Shown: positions 43,282 to 52,995, counted from the stretch's first letter. The stretch is 64,000 nt of DNA from an uncultured Clostridium sp. (GCA_900547035.1 URFM01000009.1:23638-87637), one strand, 5' to 3'. Numbers and translations are program-made. Notes: generated from the sequence alone by a model not told the origin.

Positions 43282-44343
43282 TCACCTGTCTGCCAGATAG
43301 CTCTCCAGGAAACGATACAACTGCTCCATCTCCTCCTCAGTGCCAATGGTAATTCTCAGCCGATTGTCAAGTCCCGGCTTGTCAAAATACCGCACATAAA
43401 TTCCAGCCTCCTTCATGGCCCGGAACATAGGGCCGGCTTCCGCCCGGCAGTGCTCCGCGAAGATAAAGTTGGTCATGGAATCCGGGAAGGAAAAGCCCAG
43501 CTCCCGCAGGCGCTTCTTGGCTTTTTCCCTTGTGGAAATAATCTTTTTTCTTGTTTCTTCGAAGTATGCCTGGTCCTTTAAGGCCGCCGCCCCCAGCCGC
43601 TGGGCTGCCAGACTCATGGTGTAGGAATTATAGGAATATTTCACGTTGTTCAAAGCGCGAATCAACTCCGGATTTCCTACTCCAAAGCCAATGCGCATCC
43701 CCGCCATAGCCCGGGATTTGCTGAAAGTCTGAACCGCCAGAAGATTATCGTACTTCCTGGTCAGATCCATAGCAGACCGGCCGCCGAAATCGATATAAGC
43801 CTCGTCTACAATGACGATGACATCCTCATTGGCGCGGACGATCTCCTCCACCTGATCCAGGGACAGAAGAAGGCCCGTCGGCGCGTTGGGATTTGGAAAG
43901 ATCACACCGCCATTCGCCTTTTTATAATCCTCCGTCCGGATAGACATGTCCTCCCCTACCGGCACCGCCTCCCAGGGAATCCGGAACAGGTCCGCCCACA
44001 CCGGATAAAAGGAATAGGTGATGGACGGGAACAGAATCGGTTTGTCGGAGTTAAAAAAGGTCAAAAAGGCCATTCCCAGCACATCATCGGAACCTACTCC
44101 CACGAAAAACCGCTCCGGCTCCATCCCGTAAGTCTCCGAAAGAGCCTGGACCAGAATCCCGGAAGCCGGGTCCGGATATTTGCGGAACTGCGCCGGATCC
44201 ATCTCTTCCAAGGCCTTCTTGACCAGAGGAGAAGGCGGATAGGGATTCTCATTGGTGTTCAGCTTGACCAGGTTCTCTCCCGAGGGCTGTTCCCCCGGCG
44301 TATAGGGTTCCACCCGCCGGATTTTATCCTCCCACAATCTCAT
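43282..44343 (-). CDS. hisC: Histidinol-phosphate aminotransferase
   Basis: A 353-residue fold-type I PLP enzyme that transaminates imidazole-acetol phosphate in histidine synthesis. Seen: KLNTNENPYPPSPLV near 28, GSDDVLGMAF, FPNPNAPTG, DEAYIDFGG, and PLP lysine in TFSKSRAMAGMRIGF. No other his gene is in the window; HisC-like enzymes can also act on aromatic amino acids. AAAGGAGG precedes the ATG. Confidence 0.9.
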   Translation of the reverse strand: MRLWEDKIRRVEPYTPGEQPSGENLVKLNTNENPYPPSPLVKKALEEMDPAQFRKYPDPASGILVQALSETYGMEPERFFVGVGSDDVLGMAFLTFFNSDKPILFPSITYSFYPVWADLFRIPWEAVPVGEDMSIRTEDYKKANGGVIFPNPNAPTGLLLSLDQVEEIVRANEDVIVIVDEAYIDFGGRSAMDLTRKYDNLLAVQTFSKSRAMAGMRIGFGVGNPELIRALNNVKYSYNSYTMSLAAQRLGAAALKDQAYFEETRKKIISTREKAKKRLRELGFSFPDSMTNFIFAEHCRAEAGPMFRAMKEAGIYVRYFDKPGLDNRLRITIGTEEEMEQLYRFLESYLADR

Positions 44344-44357
44344 GGCAGCCTCCTTTC

Positions 44358-45551
44358 TTAGCAGCCAAAGCCATAGTGCTTCGCAACCTCCCGGAAGGCG
44401 GGCAGGGAGCGTTCAATCTGCTCATAGGAAACACAGTAGGAAATCCGCACGTAGCCAGGGCATTCAAAAGAGCTGCCTGGAACTACTAACAGATTATGCT
44501 TTTTGCACTCGTCGCAGAATTTCTTTTCATCCGGCTCCGGAGATTTCACGAACAGGTAAAAAGCTCCCTGAGGCTTGATGCAGGAAAAGCCCATCTCCTT
44601 CAAGCTTCCGTAAAGCAGATTCCGGTTCCGGTCGTAGGCTTCCACATTGACCTTCACATCCAGGCACCGCTTGACCACACGCTGCATCAGGGACGGAGCG
44701 TTTACGGCCCCGCTGACCCGGTTGGCAATGGTAGCGGCGGTAAATACCTCTTTGCTGTCCGCAAGAGCGGGCGGAATCACCAGATAGCCGATTCGCTCAC
44801 CCGGCAGGGACAGGGATTTGCTGTATGAATAGCAAATTACCGTATCATCGTAAAATTTCGTCACGTAGGGAACTTCTACCCCGTCGTATGCCAGCTCCCG
44901 GTAGGGCTCGTCGGAAATCAGCACAATGGGATGGCCGAACGCTTTCTCTTTATCCCGCAGAATCTGAGCCATAGACTCAAGGGTTTCGGCGGAATAGACA
45001 ACTCCTGTGGGGTTGTTGGGCGTGTTGATAATCACCGCCTTGGTCTTTTCGTTAATCTTCTCTTCAAATTCCTTTAAATTGGGCTGGAAGGTTTCCGTAT
45101 TGGGGGAAACCACTACCAAAATTCCGTCATAGTTGGACACATAGGACCGGTACTCCAGGAAATAGGGGGCAAAGGTAATGACCTCGTCCTGAGGATTTAA
45201 GAGTGTCTTTAAAATCACGTTCAGCCCGCTGGCCGCTCCCACGGTCATCAGAATATTCCCCTGACCAAAATCAGTTTCAAAACGGCGGTTTAAGGACTGG
45301 GCGATGGCCTCACGTACATCCTCGTAGCCGGAATTGCTCATATATCCGTGGACAAAGGTAGATTCCTCCTCATCCAGCACGTCCCGAATGGCCTGGTTCA
45401 CTTCTTCAGGAGCCGGCACGTTGGGATTTCCCAGACTAAAATCGTATACATTCTCCGCACCATAAATGGAGGCCAGACGTCTTCCTTCCTCAAACATGGC
45501 GCGAATAGCGGAATTGTTGTTTACCAGTGGCTTCATTTTCTCTGAAATCAT
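44358..45551 (-). CDS. Class I/II PLP-dependent aminotransferase (aspartate aminotransferase-like)
   Basis: A 397-residue fold-type I aminotransferase: NTPNNPTGVVYSAETL, SDEPYRELAYDGVEVPY and PLP lysine in CYSYSKSLSLPGERIGYL, followed by a C-terminal Arg motif (PGYVRISYCVSYEQIE). It is 14 bp upstream of hisC, so the two aminotransferases form an operon with ytvI. The exact amino donor is not evident; pyridoxal enzymes of this group often use aspartate or alanine. Confidence 0.9.
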   Translation of the reverse strand: MISEKMKPLVNNNSAIRAMFEEGRRLASIYGAENVYDFSLGNPNVPAPEEVNQAIRDVLDEEESTFVHGYMSNSGYEDVREAIAQSLNRRFETDFGQGNILMTVGAASGLNVILKTLLNPQDEVITFAPYFLEYRSYVSNYDGILVVVSPNTETFQPNLKEFEEKINEKTKAVIINTPNNPTGVVYSAETLESMAQILRDKEKAFGHPIVLISDEPYRELAYDGVEVPYVTKFYDDTVICYSYSKSLSLPGERIGYLVIPPALADSKEVFTAATIANRVSGAVNAPSLMQRVVKRCLDVKVNVEAYDRNRNLLYGSLKEMGFSCIKPQGAFYLFVKSPEPDEKKFCDECKKHNLLVVPGSSFECPGYVRISYCVSYEQIERSLPAFREVAKHYGFGC

Positions 45552-45640
45552 AACTTAATCGCTCCCTTCCTTTGCTGTTATGATTGTAGCTTTCCTTTGG
45601 GGGAATGTCAATTACTTTTGGGGTGTCAAAATTCCAGTAA

Positions 45641-45680
45641 AAATACCGGCGGACTCTCTTTATCCAGAAAGTCCGCCGGC
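45641..45680 (-). terminator. Terminator of the amidohydrolase operon
   Basis: CCGGCGGACT (45646-45655) and AGTCCGCCGG (45670-45679), 10-bp arms, 14-nt loop, followed on the minus strand by TATTTTTAC. Confidence 0.8.
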
Positions 45681-45694
45681 ATAAATAAGTTTCG

Positions 45695-46837
45695 TTACTG
45701 CCTGCAGGTATATGCGTGGTCGCCTATGCAGGTATAGCAGGGGGTAATCTTTTCCGAGAAGGTCCGCTCCAGCTTCTTGGAATCCAGGTAAGTGAACTGC
45801 CCCTCCTCGATTTTATAAATCGTTAAATCCGCTCTCATGCCCTCGTAAACTTCCAGCGCCTTATCCGTAAGGTTCAAAAGCCGTACCGGCTGGGCGATGG
45901 TCTTATTAAGAATCCAGTGCCAGGGCTTGCCTGTCAGCCCTCTCATCTTCGTTAAAACCACAGCCAGACTGAACACCGGTCCGTTGATGTTGCCTCCGTG
46001 AAGGTCGCTGGAAATAGTATCCACAAAGAATCCCGCTTTCCAGGCCGCCTCAGCCGTCTCATAGCTGTAGGCGTTGGTTCCGTGGGACAGGTCGAAAATC
46101 ACGCCCCGCTCCCTGGCCTCCAGAACAGATTTCTTGATATTCCCATTCTCATCGATGACCTTCATGGCATCGCTGTTACCTGCCAGGGTGTGGCACAGCA
46201 CATCCCCTTTTTTCAGATAAGGAAGCAGGTTGTCGATGCCGATGCGGCTTCTGGGGGCGTGAACCGCAATGGGCATATCCAGTTCGTCTCCCAGTTTTCT
46301 CAGCTGCTTCATTACATAATCCGGGTCGAAACAGAATTTGTCGTCGATTCTGGCCTTCAGCCCCATCAGCTCACTGCGATATTTTTCCGCAACCGCCTTT
46401 ACCATCTCCGGCTTGATATCCTCAGGTCCCTCAAAATCCATCCCTCTGCCCAGGGAGCCTCTCGCCCCGTAGGTTCCGATATAGAGATAGGGGCGAAACC
46501 TTAAATCCGTCCGGTAAAGAAGCGGCTCCCTGAACTCCTCGTAATTGGCGGGTCCGGAAGTTCCCAAATCCAAAGCATATGTAACGCCCTGACGAATCAG
46601 GTCGTCCACCGGGTCGATGCTGGCGCGGTCGCCAATGGCTGTAAAATGACAGTGAGCCTCCAGCCAGCCGATGGTGATATACATCCCGGAGGCGTCGATC
46701 ACCTCCGTTTCCGACGCTTCAATCTCCTCACCGATTCTTGCGATTATCCCCCGCTCTACCAGAATATCCGCCTTTTTTTCCTTTCCATCCAAAATGGAAA
46801 CCAGGGTTCCGTTTTTAATCAAATATGAATCCAGCAT
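45695..46837 (-). CDS. Amidohydrolase/deacetylase family metallohydrolase
   Basis: A 380-residue amidohydrolase with a full binuclear metal set: H62 and H64 (EAHCHF), K161 (GLKAR), H193 (AVHAPR), H216 (LCHTL) and D278 (SSDLHG). It matches the family named after Enterococcus EF_0837, related to dihydroorotase but with undefined substrate. The usual D-x-H-x-H start is E-A-H-C-H here. GAGGAGAAAAC precedes the ATG. It is cotranscribed with an SLC13 transporter, so the substrate is probably an imported carboxylated amide, cyclic imide or acylated acid (inference). Confidence 0.88.
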   Translation of the reverse strand: MLDSYLIKNGTLVSILDGKEKKADILVERGIIARIGEEIEASETEVIDASGMYITIGWLEAHCHFTAIGDRASIDPVDDLIRQGVTYALDLGTSGPANYEEFREPLLYRTDLRFRPYLYIGTYGARGSLGRGMDFEGPEDIKPEMVKAVAEKYRSELMGLKARIDDKFCFDPDYVMKQLRKLGDELDMPIAVHAPRSRIGIDNLLPYLKKGDVLCHTLAGNSDAMKVIDENGNIKKSVLEARERGVIFDLSHGTNAYSYETAEAAWKAGFFVDTISSDLHGGNINGPVFSLAVVLTKMRGLTGKPWHWILNKTIAQPVRLLNLTDKALEVYEGMRADLTIYKIEEGQFTYLDSKKLERTFSEKITPCYTCIGDHAYTCRQ

Positions 46838-46885
46838 GTTTTCTCCTCGTTTCCTATACTATTTTTTGCTACGATTATAATAGTC

Positions 46886-48172
46886 TTAAAAAGCAGGCAT
46901 TGCAATACTTACCCATGTAACATATCCTACGCAGAGAATAATTGCCAGCAGCCAGCCCATTTTAAACAGAGTTTTCACATCATAGCCACCTGCACCCATA
47001 CACATAGGAACCGCAGAAGTGGCAGACGGTGTCATATAAGCGGTCGTAGAACCTGCACTTATAAGAACCAGACAGCCTCTTGGATCAGCGCCCAAAGCGG
47101 AACAGGTCAGCAGGGCGATGGGGGCAAATACATTCATAACGCTCTGATTCTGCATAAATTGAGTAATGGCAAACGGCACAATAAAGAAAACTGCATGCAA
47201 AATAAAGGAATTGGTCACTCCTCCTACTGCTCCGGAAATAATCGTACCAATAAATTCCGCAGTGCCTGTTTCCACCAGGGCAGTCGCCATTGTATTGGCG
47301 CCTACATACAGCAGGCAAATATCTACCGGAATCGCTTTAATGGCTTCCGCCTTCGTCAGTGTCTTACAAATCAGCATCAGCATAACTCCGAAAAAGGCGA
47401 AGAACCAGGCAGGAATACCCAAATTGGCGTTAAAAATAAATCCCAGGACCACAAGAACAAAAATTACAACACCTGCAATGTCGGAGAACCTGCTTAAAAC
47501 CCGCTTGTCCGCTTTCTTTGATTCAAGAGTAGTGATAGGAACCGCCGGCTGCTCGGGAGTAAACTTCGGAGCGATAAAATAGGCCCAAAGGATTACAATT
47601 AAGATAAACGGCCATCTGCCTCTCAGAAAATCCATGGAAGTAAAGCCCTGTGTAAATCCATAAGTCTGCATATAGCCATCATACACAGCGGCCTGGCTGA
47701 TACTTGCTCCCAATGGCAGGATTGCACAACAGGCAAGACATACCACCATCAGAGGGAACTGAGCTTTGGAACGGCCTACGCCAAATTCATCGCAAACGGA
47801 ATCCATAATCGGGAATACAATGGCGTAAGTCGCCATAGGGCTGGTGAGCATACTGGTAAGCACAAAGGCAATAATCAGGATTCCCAGATATGCCAGCTTG
47901 TAACTGCCGCCTGTCACTTTACGGATTCCGGCTGTCATCTTGGACGGAAAGGACGTGCGCCCCAGCCCGGATGCCAGAATAATCATACAGGCAAGAATTA
48001 CTGTGTTGGAACTTCCAAGTCCGCTTAAAATCGTTTCCGGCGAAGTACAGCCAGTCAATACAAGCAGCGAAGCAGTGGTCCCCGCTATAACGCCCAGCGG
48101 GAGTTTCCCTAACAGGAAACTGAGCAGCATCAGCACAAACAAAAGAATGCAAATAATCATTTGTGTAGACAT
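46886..48172 (-). CDS. SLC13/DASS-type organic anion transporter
   Basis: A 428-residue membrane protein with about 11 helices and the SLC13/ArsB-like pattern (GSSNTVILACMIILASGLGR; TSPMATYAIVFPIMDSVCDE; GSTTAYMTPSATSAVPMCMG). Members carry di- or tricarboxylates or sulfate. The ATG at 48172 follows AAGGAGG. First gene of a two-gene operon with the amidohydrolase, divergent from its probable LysR activator. Confidence 0.87.
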   Translation of the reverse strand: MSTQMIICILLFVLMLLSFLLGKLPLGVIAGTTASLLVLTGCTSPETILSGLGSSNTVILACMIILASGLGRTSFPSKMTAGIRKVTGGSYKLAYLGILIIAFVLTSMLTSPMATYAIVFPIMDSVCDEFGVGRSKAQFPLMVVCLACCAILPLGASISQAAVYDGYMQTYGFTQGFTSMDFLRGRWPFILIVILWAYFIAPKFTPEQPAVPITTLESKKADKRVLSRFSDIAGVVIFVLVVLGFIFNANLGIPAWFFAFFGVMLMLICKTLTKAEAIKAIPVDICLLYVGANTMATALVETGTAEFIGTIISGAVGGVTNSFILHAVFFIVPFAITQFMQNQSVMNVFAPIALLTCSALGADPRGCLVLISAGSTTAYMTPSATSAVPMCMGAGGYDVKTLFKMGWLLAIILCVGYVTWVSIAMPAF

Positions 48173-48272
48173 TATTTCACGAGCCTCCTTAATTACATTA
48201 ATGACATCTGTTGCATTACGCTTCAATTTCCATAGGCCTATTTGGAAATAACTATAAAATATGCATATCTGT

Positions 48273-48336
48273 ATTATAAATTAGCGATAAAGAATTGTAA
48301 AATTCGTTTAAAAATGTTATGATAAGCATTGCTTAT
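48273..48336. promoter_or_regulatory. Divergent overlapping promoters with LysR operator
   Basis: Minus strand: TTTACA (48296-48301), 17 bp, TATAAT (48273-48278) for the transporter. Plus strand: TTGTAA (48295-48300), 17 bp, TATGAT (48318-48323) for lysR. The perfect palindrome ATAAGCATTGCTTAT (48322-48336) has T-N11-A form, overlaps the lysR -10 and is centred near -63 of the transporter start: the classical LysR recognition site layout. Confidence 0.8.
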
Positions 48337-48394
48337 AGCAAAACAAATCGGAACTGCTATAATTTCCGGTGTTTTTCAAGGAGGCGGAACATCT

Positions 48395-49345
48395 ATGACA
48401 TTAGACGAACTTCAGTGGATGTGTGAGCTGTTTCGGACCAAAAACATGACGAAAGCCGTGGAAAACCTGTATATCTCCCAACCGGCCTTAAGCCAGTGCC
48501 TGCACCGGGTGGAACGCCAGCTGGGCTTTAAGCTTTTTGACCGGTCAAACAAGGGGCTTGAACCCACTGAAAAAGGGAAGCTCTTTTACGAAGCTTCCCT
48601 AAAAATCATGGATATTTATCAGGAATTCCTGGCTCAGGCCAGCCTGCTGGATAAGGAGGCGCTAAAGTCCCTGCGCATCGGCCTTCCTCCTTACATGAGC
48701 ATGCTTCACTCTACGGACCTGCTGAAAAATCTCCAGTCCGCATACCCGGACATTTCTTTTTCCCTCTGTGAAGCTTACACAAGCGACATGAAGGAAATGC
48801 TCCTAAACAACCGAATCCAGCTTATGGTGACCAACGAACCCTTCCAGATAAAAGGAATGGTTTCTTACCCTTTTGGCGATACTATTCCAATCGTTATCTA
48901 TCTGCGCAAAAACGGTCCTGCTGCAAAATATGCTTACAGTAAAGACGGAAGGCAGTATTTAGACCCCTGCCATCTTTCAGAAGAGCCAATTACCCTCACC
49001 CGCCCCGGCCAGTCCAGCAGGGTGGTTGCGGAAGAGGTATTTAAAGAGTGCGGCATTTCTCCCAATATCTTTCAGGAGACTCGTCATATCAGTACCTTGT
49101 GCCGCTATGCTCTGGAAGGGATTTCCTCCTCCATAGGCCCACTGACTCCTGACGCAAAGGAGCTGGTAAAGCAGTCTCACATGGTCTATCTGATTCCGGA
49201 TAGTTACCGCTGGTCCAAAATCCGGTCCAGAATCTACCTTCCGCCGGAAATTGACCATATTCTCCCCCGTCCCCTGCTAAAAATCATAGAGGACTCCCTT
49301 CAATATGATGGATTAAACGACTCTCACCTGCTGCTATTCAAATAA
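48395..49345 (+). CDS. LysR family regulator of the SLC13-amidohydrolase operon
   Basis: A 316-residue LysR-type regulator with helix-turn-helix at residues 18-40 (MTKAVENLYISQPALSQCLH) and an effector-binding domain from about 90 (LKSLRIGLPPYMSMLHSTDL). The ATG at 48395 follows GGAGGCGGAACATCT. It is divergent from the transporter, and the shared region holds a T-N11-A palindrome, so it should activate the operon and repress itself. The inducer is probably the imported compound or its breakdown product. Confidence 0.9.
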   Translation: MTLDELQWMCELFRTKNMTKAVENLYISQPALSQCLHRVERQLGFKLFDRSNKGLEPTEKGKLFYEASLKIMDIYQEFLAQASLLDKEALKSLRIGLPPYMSMLHSTDLLKNLQSAYPDISFSLCEAYTSDMKEMLLNNRIQLMVTNEPFQIKGMVSYPFGDTIPIVIYLRKNGPAAKYAYSKDGRQYLDPCHLSEEPITLTRPGQSSRVVAEEVFKECGISPNIFQETRHISTLCRYALEGISSSIGPLTPDAKELVKQSHMVYLIPDSYRWSKIRSRIYLPPEIDHILPRPLLKIIEDSLQYDGLNDSHLLLFK

Positions 49346-51616
49346 ATCCGTACCCGCAAACAGTTTCTCAATCTCCGGCGTAATCCGGTTCATCTGAAGG
49401 CTTCCCGATACGCCGCTTCCCTCTTTCGTCCGTACATAAAGTGTAAAATCCCCTCGCACATCGCAGAGCCCGTTATAACTGTACATCTCGTCCTCTGAAA
49501 AAGCGGAAAGAAGAAGGGCAATCTCTTCCGGTTTTTCAAACACCATGCGTTCGGTAGTCTCAAACCGGGAATTGACAGCCTGAAGCTCCTCCAGCGTCCT
49601 TTCCTCATTCCAGTAAAAGTCTACCGCTATGCTGTTCACATCTTCCGAATTCAGCCCATATCCCGCCTCAATCTTCTGCCCTCTCAGGAAAGAGAGCGTC
49701 CGGTCAAAGGACGGATAGACCGGCCAGCCCTGACACACATCGTAAGCCGTGTAGATATCCGAACTGTATACGTTTCTTCCTGACTGAATAGAATGTTCAT
49801 CCAGAAATTTCTTCTGCTCTTCATCGGCAAACATCAACTGTCCAATAGGATTTTCCTGCCGCCTGGTTTCCACCGTTAGTTCCAGAAGATCAGCCTGGTA
49901 GGCAGCCAGAAGCCGGCTTAAGCCTTCCCTGTCCGTAATTCCTCCCTGAACAACGCCGTTCTCTTCATAGCAGGCCCAGGCCAGATTCTCCCCGGTCTGG
50001 CTGAAAATCGGATAAAGTCCTTCCTTGTAGGCGGACTGACCATAAAGCTGCCCATAAGCCTGCAGCAGATTTTCATCCATGCCAATGCTGTATCTGCGGG
50101 ACACGGTCCTTCCATTGTTCAGACGGTAGGACACCTGAAAGTTGCCCCAAACCAATCCCTGCCTCTCATCAACTAAAGAACTGCCCGACTGCTTCCACTG
50201 GTTAAACCGTTCCTCCCGAGCCTTCGTCTCCTGCCGGATTCCCTCCTGGGCCAGCATCAGCACCGGTTGAATGTCCGTAACGTACATATTCGCCATCCGG
50301 TATTCATCCGCATCTTCCCAGGAAACAGACTGACTTCCATCCTCAGCCGTCACGATTTTCCGGCTCGACAGCCAGTTCTGATCCATATCCATGGAAACCG
50401 AAGCGCTTTCCACGTTCTCTGCCTCCGGCAGGTAGCTGTCATATCCCCACCAGTCAAACCGGAAGGAAAAAAACAGGGCCATGGACAGGGCCGCCGCCAG
50501 AATCAGCTGGGGCCAGTGGGCAAACAGCTTTTTAAAGTCAAAGTGATAGATTACCTCGATCACACAGTGGGAAATGAGCGCTCCCATCAAAGCGCCGAAC
50601 ACAGCCCAATAAGGGCGGCTTTGAATGATCCAAAAGAACAAAGCGCCCATTACGCCGAATCCCCATACCATAACGAGCCGAATGGGGGCTCTGGTGCGTC
50701 TGAAGGCCATAGCCCGCCCTGCGCTTTCCAGAGGACGTAAACGGTACAGGACCATTCCGAATACTCCTAAAGCCAGTACCGCCAAAACTGTTAAAATCAG
50801 TGCCGGAATATGATTTCCAAGTTCCTTCATACCCCAGCTTATGGCAAATAAATAGGCTGAAAAAGGAGAAATCCATTTCAGCGTATCCATCAGCCATCCT
50901 TCCTCCCACTGCCATCCCGACGGCATGGTCTCAAAGAAAATTTCACAGTAGGATTCCAATACCAGCACCAGCACAGGCAGAAAGAAAAACAGCACGCCCA
51001 CAGCCAAAAGGCCTACTAACAGTTGTCCGGTCAGCAGCACCGCAGCCACTGTTACCCCATACAGCAAAAGGAAGTACAATAAGTTCAGCAGCCATCCTGC
51101 CAAAAGGCCTCCCAGAACATTTCCAACCGGCACTCCATAGGCGCAGGAAACTCCCGCATAAAAAATCAAATTCAGCAAATAGGCACCTGCTATAATCAAA
51201 AACCCTCCCGCATACTGAACCAGATACAACAGCTCCCTCCGGACTGGCAGACTATGGTAAAAGTCTACTTTTTTGCGGTTATGCAGATAGGCAAAGCTGG
51301 AAGCTCCCATCACCACTGCCGTTACAATCATCAAAAATGCCAGCAGCCCGTTTCCAAACTCTCCCCCGTTTAAAACGATTCCTGTTTTCAGCTCCAGAAT
51401 CCGGGCCGTTTTCTCCGCCTCGGAACTCCAGCGCACCGTATCCAAGCTCACGTAATGATTGTATGCATAAAAATTGTCTGCCTGAGCGTTTTCCATTGTC
51501 AACGCCAGGTTAATGGGAAGCGAAAAAAAGAAAGCGAGAATCGCCAGTGCGATGGCCCAGCTTCTCCTCTTCAAATCCTCCCACAGCAGTTTAAAATATA
51601 AGCTTCTGAATGTCAT
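49334..51616 (-). CDS. Large ABC transporter permease
   Basis: A 760-residue membrane subunit: N-terminal helices (WAIALAILAFFFSLPINLAL), several helix pairs to about residue 410, and a long extracellular C-terminal domain of about 330 residues. It resembles the ABC-2-type permeases of YtrCDEF/bacitracin-like exporters in Firmicutes. The ATG at 51616 is set by GGAGGTGGCCGGAT and lies inside the 3' end of the ATPase gene (26-bp overlap). Its 3' end overlaps that of the lysR gene by 12 bp. Confidence 0.85.
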   Translation of the reverse strand: MTFRSLYFKLLWEDLKRRSWAIALAILAFFFSLPINLALTMENAQADNFYAYNHYVSLDTVRWSSEAEKTARILELKTGIVLNGGEFGNGLLAFLMIVTAVVMGASSFAYLHNRKKVDFYHSLPVRRELLYLVQYAGGFLIIAGAYLLNLIFYAGVSCAYGVPVGNVLGGLLAGWLLNLLYFLLLYGVTVAAVLLTGQLLVGLLAVGVLFFFLPVLVLVLESYCEIFFETMPSGWQWEEGWLMDTLKWISPFSAYLFAISWGMKELGNHIPALILTVLAVLALGVFGMVLYRLRPLESAGRAMAFRRTRAPIRLVMVWGFGVMGALFFWIIQSRPYWAVFGALMGALISHCVIEVIYHFDFKKLFAHWPQLILAAALSMALFFSFRFDWWGYDSYLPEAENVESASVSMDMDQNWLSSRKIVTAEDGSQSVSWEDADEYRMANMYVTDIQPVLMLAQEGIRQETKAREERFNQWKQSGSSLVDERQGLVWGNFQVSYRLNNGRTVSRRYSIGMDENLLQAYGQLYGQSAYKEGLYPIFSQTGENLAWACYEENGVVQGGITDREGLSRLLAAYQADLLELTVETRRQENPIGQLMFADEEQKKFLDEHSIQSGRNVYSSDIYTAYDVCQGWPVYPSFDRTLSFLRGQKIEAGYGLNSEDVNSIAVDFYWNEERTLEELQAVNSRFETTERMVFEKPEEIALLLSAFSEDEMYSYNGLCDVRGDFTLYVRTKEGSGVSGSLQMNRITPEIEKLFAGTDLFE

Positions 51617-52490
51617 ATCCGGCCACCTCCGTTTCACTGATAAAGATTTCCTCCAGAGAAAGTGGAATGCACTCGAAGAAGATGGGCTCACAGCTTCTCA
51701 TCACTCCCTCAATCTGCTCCTTCTTTCCACGGACTGTCAAAGTCCAAAGACTCCCCCTCTGTTCCTGGCGGATGATATCCATCCCCTTTAAATCCTCGGT
51801 TCCATATCCAGGTTTCAGCACACACTGAATTTTGTGAATATTCAGCTTCATCTCATCCAGATCCCTTGACAGCAAAATTCCGCCCTTGTGGAGCAGACCC
51901 ACATGGTCACAGATATCCTCCAATTCCCTGAGATTATGAGAGGCGATAATGGGGGTCAGCCCCCGGTCTTCCATATCTGCCGCAAAAATGCTCTTCACTG
52001 CCTGGCGCATCACCGGGTCCAGGCCGTCAAAGGTTTCGTCACACAGCAGGTAGTCCGTCCCCGCGCAGACTCCGCAGATCACCGACACCTGCTTCTTCAT
52101 GCCTTTGGAGAACGTCTGGATCTTACGTTTTTCATCCAGTCCGAAATTTGTCATCAGCTTGTGAAACCGTTCTTTATTAAATTTAGGGTATACCTTCCGG
52201 TAAAACTCCATCATCTCCCGGGGCGTGGAATTGCTGAAAAAATACTGTTCATCGGAAATATAAAAAAATCTCGCTTTTGCTGACGGATTCTCAAATACCT
52301 CTTGACTGTCAATGGTTACATGGCCCTCCTCCGGCTTTAAGATCCCGCTGACCAGCCTGAGAAAGGTGGATTTTCCCGCTCCGTTGGTTCCAATCAGCCC
52401 AAAGACATTACCATCCTTAATTACAGCGTTGATATGATCCACAGCCGTAATGCCCCCAAAGCGTTTGGTCAAATTCACCGCCTCAATCAT
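51591..52490 (-). CDS. ABC transporter ATP-binding protein
   Basis: A 299-residue ATPase: Walker A GTNGAGKST, signature FSKGMKKQV (variant of LSGGQ), and Walker B LLCDETFDGLD, in which Glu follows Asp but Pro is replaced by Thr. The FSKGMKK signature is typical of ABC-2 exporters. Its ATG overlaps the GntR stop by 8 bp. It powers the permease at 49334. Confidence 0.93.
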   Translation of the reverse strand: MIEAVNLTKRFGGITAVDHINAVIKDGNVFGLIGTNGAGKSTFLRLVSGILKPEEGHVTIDSQEVFENPSAKARFFYISDEQYFFSNSTPREMMEFYRKVYPKFNKERFHKLMTNFGLDEKRKIQTFSKGMKKQVSVICGVCAGTDYLLCDETFDGLDPVMRQAVKSIFAADMEDRGLTPIIASHNLRELEDICDHVGLLHKGGILLSRDLDEMKLNIHKIQCVLKPGYGTEDLKGMDIIRQEQRGSLWTLTVRGKKEQIEGVMRSCEPIFFECIPLSLEEIFISETEVAGYDIQKLIF

Positions 52491-52872
52491 GGCACTTACC
52501 TCCTTCTTCTCTCTTCTCCTCCAGATTATGAATGCGGCCTGTCATATTCCCGGCGGAAAGCCCCAGCTGAAAGCCTTCTTCCGTCAGCCGGTCAAATTCC
52601 TGCTCCCACTCTCTCAGCCGCTCAGCCCGCAGTCTTTTGCTGTCCGCCACAAAACTGCCCCTTCCTTTCACCGAGTAAATGAATCCCTGACGTTCCAGCT
52701 CTGTATAGGCCCGCTGAATGGTATTGGGGTTGATGGACAGCTCCATAGCCAGACTGCGCACTGAAGGGAGCTTTTCATTCTCTTTCAAAATTTCCTTATA
52801 CATCAGTTCCTGAAAACGCTCCGTAATCTGCTCATATAAGGGACGCCGGTCCCGGTAATCCAGTACAATCAT
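52483..52872 (-). CDS. GntR (YtrA-type) repressor of the ABC exporter operon
   Basis: A 129-residue regulator: winged helix 1-75 (LPSVRSLAMELSINPNTIQR; GRGSFVAD wing) and a short tail, as in YtrA. First gene of a GntR-ATPase-permease operon, the layout of ytrA operons that answer cell-wall antibiotics in Bacillus. A 19-bp palindrome lies about 100 bp upstream. GGGGAAGGAGGG precedes the ATG. Confidence 0.9.
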   Translation of the reverse strand: MIVLDYRDRRPLYEQITERFQELMYKEILKENEKLPSVRSLAMELSINPNTIQRAYTELERQGFIYSVKGRGSFVADSKRLRAERLREWEQEFDRLTEEGFQLGLSAGNMTGRIHNLEEKREEGGKCHD

Positions 52873-52976
52873 ATATTCCCTCCTTCCCCAAACAGCATGT
52901 ATCCCTCACATTTTTCTGAGGATAAAACGCTAAATTCTCATAAAAACACAAAAGGAGTTCATGCTTCTGTCTGTAT

Positions 52977-52995
52977 GTATTAACAGTCTTAATAC
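52977..52995. promoter_or_regulatory. Palindromic operator upstream of the GntR-ABC operon
   Basis: GTATTAA (52977-52983) and TTAATAC (52989-52995), perfect 7-bp arms 5 bp apart, next to TTGTAA on the minus strand as possible -35. Probable binding site of the GntR protein. Confidence 0.6.
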
